A DNA stretch of 26,295 nt from JANXLO01 sp043762265 (GTDB lineage Bacteria > Armatimonadota > Chthonomonadetes > Chthonomonadales > Chthonomonadaceae). Shown here one piece after another: positions 22,587 to 26,295 of this stretch. The stretch's first letter is position 1. Each line of letters opens with the position of its first letter. A program made the translations under genes and the position numbers. The stretch lies in assembly GCA_043762265.1 (NCBI GenBank), contig JAYUMV010000210.1, forward strand, positions 1 to 26,295, written 5' to 3'. A model generated the notes under the pieces. The model made no database searches, was not told where the DNA came from, and saw nothing but the letters and a program-made list of their open reading frames with translations.

Positions 22587-23222
22587 ATGCAGTTAACGGA
22601 TCAGGAGTTCGACCAGATGCTGACGTTTCTAAAGATCCTGGCCGATAGGAGTCGTCTGAAGATCGTCGGGCATCTGGCGGAGCGAGAATATACGGTCAAA
22701 GAACTTGCCTCCGTGCTCGGGCTGAAGGAGCCGACGGTCTCCGAACATCTGACGATGATGCGAGCGAACGGTGTGGTAGAGATGCGCCAGGAAGGGACGG
22801 CGCACTACTATCGGATGCGAATGGAAGAGGTCCATGGTCTGCTCAAATCTTTCAAACCACGCTCGTTCGTCGAAAATGCCGAGTTTGCCGATAGCAGCGA
22901 ATTCGAGCGTCAGGTTTTAAGTCATTTTTTTCGAGACGACAAACTTTTACAGATTCCCGTTCAGCTTAAAAAGCAGCTCGTGATTCTGAACCATCTCGTC
23001 AAGCAGTTCGATTTTGGCGTACTCTACTCGGAAAAACAGGTCAACGAGATTCTAAAGCAGTTCCATCCGGACTGCGCTACCCTGCGTCGGCAGATGGTAG
23101 ACAATCGCCTCATGGCTCGAAGTAACAGCGTCTACCGCCGTCTTCCTCCGCCAGAGGAGGCGCAGGTGCCAGAGCAGGGAGACAGTCGCCCGGAGGAGAA
23201 GGGCCACACGTCTGTTGTGTAA
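22587..23222 (+). CDS. ArsR-type winged-helix regulator fused to DUF2087
   Basis: The 211-residue protein has an N-terminal ArsR-like winged helix (about residues 8-85): LKILADRSRLKIVGHLAERE, YTVKELASVLGLKEPTVSEH, LTMMRANGVVEMRQEGTAHYYRM. The C-terminal half matches DUF2087: LQIPVQLKKQLVILNHLVKQ, YSEKQVNEILKQFHPDCATL, RRQMVDNRLMARSNSVYRR. The usual ArsR metal motif ELCVCD on the recognition helix is absent, so it may sense something other than metal. A proline/glutamate-rich tail ends it. AAGGAGG is nine bases before the ATG. Its promoter sits within a triple-palindrome operator, which suggests it represses itself; the neighbouring reductase might be a second target. The signal it senses is unknown. 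Confidence 0.9.
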   Translation: MQLTDQEFDQMLTFLKILADRSRLKIVGHLAEREYTVKELASVLGLKEPTVSEHLTMMRANGVVEMRQEGTAHYYRMRMEEVHGLLKSFKPRSFVENAEFADSSEFERQVLSHFFRDDKLLQIPVQLKKQLVILNHLVKQFDFGVLYSEKQVNEILKQFHPDCATLRRQMVDNRLMARSNSVYRRLPPPEEAQVPEQGDSRPEEKGHTSVV

Positions 23223-23299
23223 GCCAAAATGCAATGCACATTCCTTCTCTTTCGCCTTTGACACAGTTGGGTGCAGCCAGGTCATTACTTGTTGGGGCA

Positions 23300-23338
23300 C
23301 CCCCCTTCCCGGTGAGCGAACGAAGTCGGGAAGGGGGG
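23300..23338. repeat. GC-rich 12-bp hairpin (REP-like) between convergent genes
   Basis: CCCCCCTTCCCG (23300-23311) and CGGGAAGGGGGG (23327-23338) form a perfect 12-bp stem with a 15-base loop GTGAGCGAACGAAGT, followed by CCGGGGGGTTAGG. It lies between the regulator gene (stop 23222) and katG (stop 23392, minus). It can act as a bidirectional transcription barrier, and its form resembles dispersed REP-type intergenic repeats, but no second copy is in the window. Confidence 0.65.
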
Positions 23339-23391
23339 CCGGGGGGTTAGGTCGCGCAGAGACATCTGCCGGAAGTTTTGAAGAGAGCCTG

Positions 23392-25689
23392 TCAGACCAG
23401 ATCGAAGCGGTCGAGGTTCATCACCTTGGTCCATGCAGCGACGAAGTCCTGCACGAACTGATCTTGAGCGTCTTCACAGGCATAGACTTCTGCGATGGCG
23501 CGTAACTCCGAGTTGGAGCCGAAAATCAGGTCCGCTCGGGTAGCAGTCCACTTCCGTTCGCCTGTTGCGCGATCACTTCCCTCAAACACTGTTGCGGACT
23601 CCGAAGACGGCTTCCAGGTCGTGTCGATATCGAGCAGGTTGACGAAGAAGTCGTTGGTAAGCGCCTCCGGCTGCTGCGTGAAGACACCGTATTGGGACCG
23701 ATCGAAGTTTGTGTTCAGGACACGCATACCGCCCACGAGAACCGTCAACTCCGGCGCTGTCAGGGTGAGCAGTTGTGCGCGGTCGATGAGCAGTTCCTCT
23801 GCCGGAGCGGTGTGTATGCTTTTGAGATAGTTGCGGAACCCATCTGCCGCCGGTTCGAGCGCATCGAACGATTCCACGTCGGTCTCCTCTTGCGAGGCAT
23901 CGGCGCGTCCCGGCACGAAGGGTACCGTGATCGCGTGACCGGCATGCTTTGCCGCCTCTTCAATGCCTACGCATCCGCCGAGCACGATGAGGTCTGCAAG
24001 CGAAACCTGCTTCCCCCCGGCTTGAGGGCCGTTGAACTCGTGCTGGATACCCTCCAATGTCTTGAGCACGGTCTCCAGTTGAGCAGGACGGTTGACTTCC
24101 CAGTCCTTCTGTGGGGCCAGGCGAAGGCGTGCTCCGTTGGCGCCGCCGCGTTTGTCAGAGCCACGGAAGGTGGAGGCAGAGGCCCAGGCGGTCGATACCA
24201 GTTGAGACACAGAAAGTCCGGAGGCGAGGATCGAGCTCTTCAGGGAGGCGATGTCCTGATCGTCCACGAGCGGATGCGTGATCGCCGGGATCGGGTCTTG
24301 CCAGATCAACACTTCCTCAGGAACTTCGGGGCCAAGATAGCGGGCGCGTGGCCCCATATCGCGGTGCGTCAGTTTAAACCACGCGCGGGCGAAGGCATCC
24401 GCAAACTGACCTGGATTCTCGTAGAAGCGTCTGGAAATCTGCTCGTAGATAGGATCTACCCGCAAGGCGATGTCCGTCGTAAGCATCGTGGGCGCGTGAC
24501 GCTGGGAGGGGTCGTGGGCATCCGGGACCGTGCCGCTCCCAGCGCCCTGCTTCGGTTTCCATTGATTCGCGCCGGCCGGGCTCTTCGTAAGCTCCCATTC
24601 GAAACCGAAGAGGTTTTCGAAATAGTTGTTGCTCCACTGCGCGGGCGTTGTCGTCCACGCTCCTTCCAGGCCGCTGGTAATCGTGTGGCCTGCATTGCCG
24701 CTGCCGAACGTATTTTTCCAGCCGAGACTGAGCTCCTCGATGCTTGCCACCGCAGGTTCCGGGCCGATATACTTGCTGGGATCGGCAGCGCCATGAGTTT
24801 TGCCGAAAGTATGTCCACCGGCGATAAGCGCGACCGTCTCTTCGTCATTCATCGCCATCCGGCCAAAGGTCTCGCGGATGTCGCGGGCAGACCCGAGCGG
24901 ATCCGGTCTGCCGTTCGGCCCTTCCGGATTCACGTAGATCAGGCCCATCTGCACCGCAGCCAGGGGATTTTCCAGTTCGCGGTCGCCGGTATAGCGGTTG
25001 TCTCCCAACCACTCGGTTTCAGAACCCCAGTAGACGTCTTCCTGGGGTTCCCAGACATCTTCGCGTCCGCCAGCAAACCCGAAGGTCTGGAAGCCCATCG
25101 ACTCTAAGGCGCAGTTACCGGTGAGAACCATCAGGTCGGCCCAGGAGATTTTCTTGCCGTATTTCTTTTTGATCGGCCAGAGCAGCATGCGCGCCTTGTC
25201 GAGGTTGGCGTTGTCGGGCCAACTGTTGAGGGGCGCAAATCGCTGTGTGCCGGAGCCTGCGCCACCGCGACCGTCCGTGATGCGGTACGTCCCTGCGCTG
25301 TGCCAGGCCATCCGGATGAAGAAGGGTCCATAGTGACCGTAGTCGGCGGGCCACCAGTCCTGGGAGTTCGTCATCAGATCGAAGATGTCTTGCTTCACGG
25401 CATTCAGATCGAGAGACTTGAATTCTGCTGCGTAATCGAACGCCTTGCCCATCGGATTGGAGAGGGAAGAGTGTTGGCGAAGAATGTTCAACCGCAGTTG
25501 ATTGGGCCACCAATCGCGATTTCGGGTTCCACCGCCCGCACTCTGTTTGAGCGCTCCCCCGGAAAACGGGCATTTGCTTCCCTCATTTGTGCTTCCCTCA
25601 TGATTGAGGGCGGAGATAATGTCCGGGGAATCGGAGGCCACAGGCACCTGCGGGGTCGTTAAGATCGGGTGGTTGGTCGTGTCACTCAT
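23392..25689 (-). CDS. katG: Bifunctional catalase-peroxidase KatG
   Basis: The 765-residue protein is a full-length KatG. The distal heme site is RMAWHSAGTYR (Arg126, Trp129, His130); GLIYVNPEGP gives Tyr252 and FGRMAMND gives Met278, so the Trp-Tyr-Met crosslink needed for catalase activity can form; the proximal heme ligand is His293 in IAGGHTFGKTHGA. The C-terminal half is the usual second, heme-less peroxidase-like domain (IWQDPIPAITHPLVDDQDIA onward). It destroys hydrogen peroxide in the cytoplasm. The ATG at 25689 is preferred over an upstream codon at 25743, because AAAGGAG lies about nine bases before it and it overlaps the stop of the regulator gene as ATGA, implying translational coupling. 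The upstream regulator is very likely its peroxide-responsive repressor. Confidence 0.98.
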   Translation of the reverse strand: MSDTTNHPILTTPQVPVASDSPDIISALNHEGSTNEGSKCPFSGGALKQSAGGGTRNRDWWPNQLRLNILRQHSSLSNPMGKAFDYAAEFKSLDLNAVKQDIFDLMTNSQDWWPADYGHYGPFFIRMAWHSAGTYRITDGRGGAGSGTQRFAPLNSWPDNANLDKARMLLWPIKKKYGKKISWADLMVLTGNCALESMGFQTFGFAGGREDVWEPQEDVYWGSETEWLGDNRYTGDRELENPLAAVQMGLIYVNPEGPNGRPDPLGSARDIRETFGRMAMNDEETVALIAGGHTFGKTHGAADPSKYIGPEPAVASIEELSLGWKNTFGSGNAGHTITSGLEGAWTTTPAQWSNNYFENLFGFEWELTKSPAGANQWKPKQGAGSGTVPDAHDPSQRHAPTMLTTDIALRVDPIYEQISRRFYENPGQFADAFARAWFKLTHRDMGPRARYLGPEVPEEVLIWQDPIPAITHPLVDDQDIASLKSSILASGLSVSQLVSTAWASASTFRGSDKRGGANGARLRLAPQKDWEVNRPAQLETVLKTLEGIQHEFNGPQAGGKQVSLADLIVLGGCVGIEEAAKHAGHAITVPFVPGRADASQEETDVESFDALEPAADGFRNYLKSIHTAPAEELLIDRAQLLTLTAPELTVLVGGMRVLNTNFDRSQYGVFTQQPEALTNDFFVNLLDIDTTWKPSSESATVFEGSDRATGERKWTATRADLIFGSNSELRAIAEVYACEDAQDQFVQDFVAAWTKVMNLDRFDLV

Positions 25690-26147
25690 GGGAGTTGCTC
25701 CTTTGATTCTTCCGTGTGATTCGAGGGTTGGCACCGGGGACATAAGCCCCAGAAAATGACTTCCGCTTCGTCGATCTGGAAGTCATGGGTCGAAGATGGG
25801 GCGAGACAGGGGGCGGCGCCCACGACGCAATCGACGTCGGCAGTCGCTCCGCACTGCCGACAGACGATGTGGTGATGGTTGTCGCGGATGCGTGTCTCAT
25901 AGCGTGCCGGGCTGTTGGCGGGCTGAATCCGGCGCACCAGTCCGACATCCACCAGCGCATTCAGGTTGTCATAGACGGCCTGGGTGGAGAGCGTCCCCAA
26001 GCGGGTACGCGCCGCGACCGCAATGGTCTCCGCATCATGATGCTGACTGCCCGCTTCGACGGCGGCGATCACAGCGAGCCGTGGGGCGGTCACACGGAGT
26101 CCGGCTTTGCGAATACGATCCGGCCAGTTCAATTCAATAGTTTCCAT
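25686..26147 (-). CDS. Fur-family peroxide regulator (PerR/FurA-like)
   Basis: The 153-residue protein has the Fur winged helix (LRVTAPRLAVIAAVEAG, LSTQAVYDNLNALVDVGLVRR) and a C-terminal dimer domain. Cys96, Cys99, Cys136 and Cys139 (CRQC, CPRC) form the structural zinc site. His37, His91, His93 and Asp104 fall at the positions used for the regulatory iron of B. subtilis PerR; the counterpart of PerR Asp85 appears to be Glu84. Asp104 favours peroxide sensing rather than iron sensing. Family members repress katG until peroxide oxidises a histidine ligand. The stop overlaps the katG start (ATGA), as in furA-katG pairs of actinobacteria. It has its own promoter and no Shine-Dalgarno site, so is probably translated from a leaderless message. 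Confidence 0.93.
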   Translation of the reverse strand: METIELNWPDRIRKAGLRVTAPRLAVIAAVEAGSQHHDAETIAVAARTRLGTLSTQAVYDNLNALVDVGLVRRIQPANSPARYETRIRDNHHHIVCRQCGATADVDCVVGAAPCLAPSSTHDFQIDEAEVIFWGLCPRCQPSNHTEESKEQLP

Positions 26148-26153
26148 AAGGGC

Positions 26154-26182
26154 AGTATATCCTATTACCTAGAAAAAGTCAA
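26154..26182 (-). promoter_or_regulatory. Promoter of the perR-like/katG operon, leaderless architecture
   Basis: Read on the minus strand, TTGACT (26182-26177) and TATACT (26159-26154) are 17 bases apart. The -10 box is only six bases (GCCCTT) before the ATG at 26147, so transcription should begin at or next to the start codon. This is a near-consensus promoter and needs no activator; control is probably by repression. Confidence 0.86.
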
Positions 26183-26196
26183 TAAATGGATTTATT
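26181..26196. promoter_or_regulatory. Candidate Fur/PerR operator overlapping the -35 box
   Basis: AATAAAT-GG-ATTTATT is a perfect palindrome with 7-bp arms. It overlaps the -35 hexamer of the perR-like gene, a typical place for autorepression. Fur-family boxes are AT-rich palindromes of this general kind, but the sequence is not the classical per box, so the assignment is inferred. Confidence 0.6.
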
Positions 26197-26203
26197 CAAT
26201 ATA

Positions 26204-26225
26204 ATAAAGGATGTTCGTCCTTTAT
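26204..26225. repeat. 8-bp perfect inverted repeat upstream of the perR-like promoter
   Basis: ATAAAGGA (26204-26211) and TCCTTTAT (26218-26225) flank a 6-base centre TGTTCG. It lies about 20 bases upstream of the -35 box and 30 bases after the stop codon of the gene at the right edge. It could end that gene's transcript (no strong U-tract) or be a second regulator site. Confidence 0.5.
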
Positions 26226-26253
26226 CGTCTGGACAGGGGCATGCGAACACTGT

Positions 26254-26295
26254 TTAGCGTGGCAGGTCGGTGCGAATGATGCGAATACCGAAGAC
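26254..26295 (-). CDS. C-terminal end of a gene entering from the right (unidentified)
   Basis: The minus strand reads VFGIRIIRTDLPR and then TAA (26256-26254). The sequence is too short to name. The FGIRIIRT string resembles the GFR-type endings of formylglycine-generating-enzyme (SUMF1)-like proteins, but this is only a guess. It lies in the same direction as the perR-like gene, separated by about 70 bases of promoter region. Confidence 0.35.
   Translation of the reverse strand, partial: VFGIRIIRTDLPR

Noticed and set aside
1..26295. CRISPR array, tRNA or rRNA genes, prophage
   Set aside because: I saw no regularly spaced repeat set, no tRNA-like cloverleaf and no phage structural genes. 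The holin-named protein belongs to a chromosomal membrane family.

Overview
The window (26,295 bp, mostly GC-rich) looks like a chromosomal segment spanning the replication-origin region of a Gram-negative-type, environmental bacterium. The mix of a PSCyt1-PSCyt2-PSD1 giant protein, a DUF1501 partner, a PEP-CTERM protein, Tat-exported proteins and dnaA/recF without dnaN between them suggests Armatimonadota, with Planctomycetota, Verrucomicrobiota or Acidobacteriota as alternatives. This assignment is inference from gene content only.

Layout. 1-315 (-): the N-terminal part of a TnpB-type protein running off the left edge, followed by a 24-bp inverted repeat (384-447). 494-2012 (+): two tandem, metal-ligand-poor amidohydrolase-2-like TIM-barrel proteins. 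2097-4327: a somewhat more AT-rich block with a LolA/DUF2092-like exported protein (-), an unrecognised small exported protein (+) and a choice-of-anchor/PEP-CTERM protein (-). 4565-10237 (-): a compact PSD1 - DUF1501 - HisJ-type PHP phosphatase operon. 10234-10949 (-): a frameshifted ankyrin-repeat gene. 10993-12904 (-): a Tat-signal UxuA-type mannonate dehydratase followed 19 nt later by an HpcH/HpaI aldolase, a plausible two-step sugar-acid pathway. 13048-14322 (+): Cof-type HAD phosphatase and a phage-holin-4-like membrane protein. 14435-15031 (-): an exported, possibly beta-barrel protein.

Origin region. dnaA (15336-16883, +) has a good promoter and Shine-Dalgarno site. It is followed by about 760 bp without genes that hold at least six exact copies of TTATTAACA plus variants, a 14-bp perfect inverted repeat, AT-rich DNA and 13-bp direct repeats: a convincing oriC with a non-standard DnaA box. 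Then come recF, a DUF721 gene overlapping the recF end by 113 bp, and a short comEC that lacks the metallo-beta-lactamase domain.

Right part. An aldo/keto reductase with a one-base frameshift near its 3' end; an ArsR-DUF2087 regulator behind a TTGACA-N17-TATACT promoter that is embedded in three evenly spaced copies of a palindrome; and, on the minus strand, a PerR/FurA-like regulator translationally coupled (ATGA) to katG. The perR-like promoter ends six bases before its ATG, so its transcript is probably leaderless. The last bases hold the C-terminal codons of another minus-strand gene.

The most distinctive signals are the variant DnaA-box origin with matching substitutions in DnaA's DNA-binding helix, the triple-palindrome operator of the ArsR-DUF2087 gene, and the compact perR-katG peroxide module. 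I see no CRISPR array, tRNA, rRNA or complete insertion sequence.
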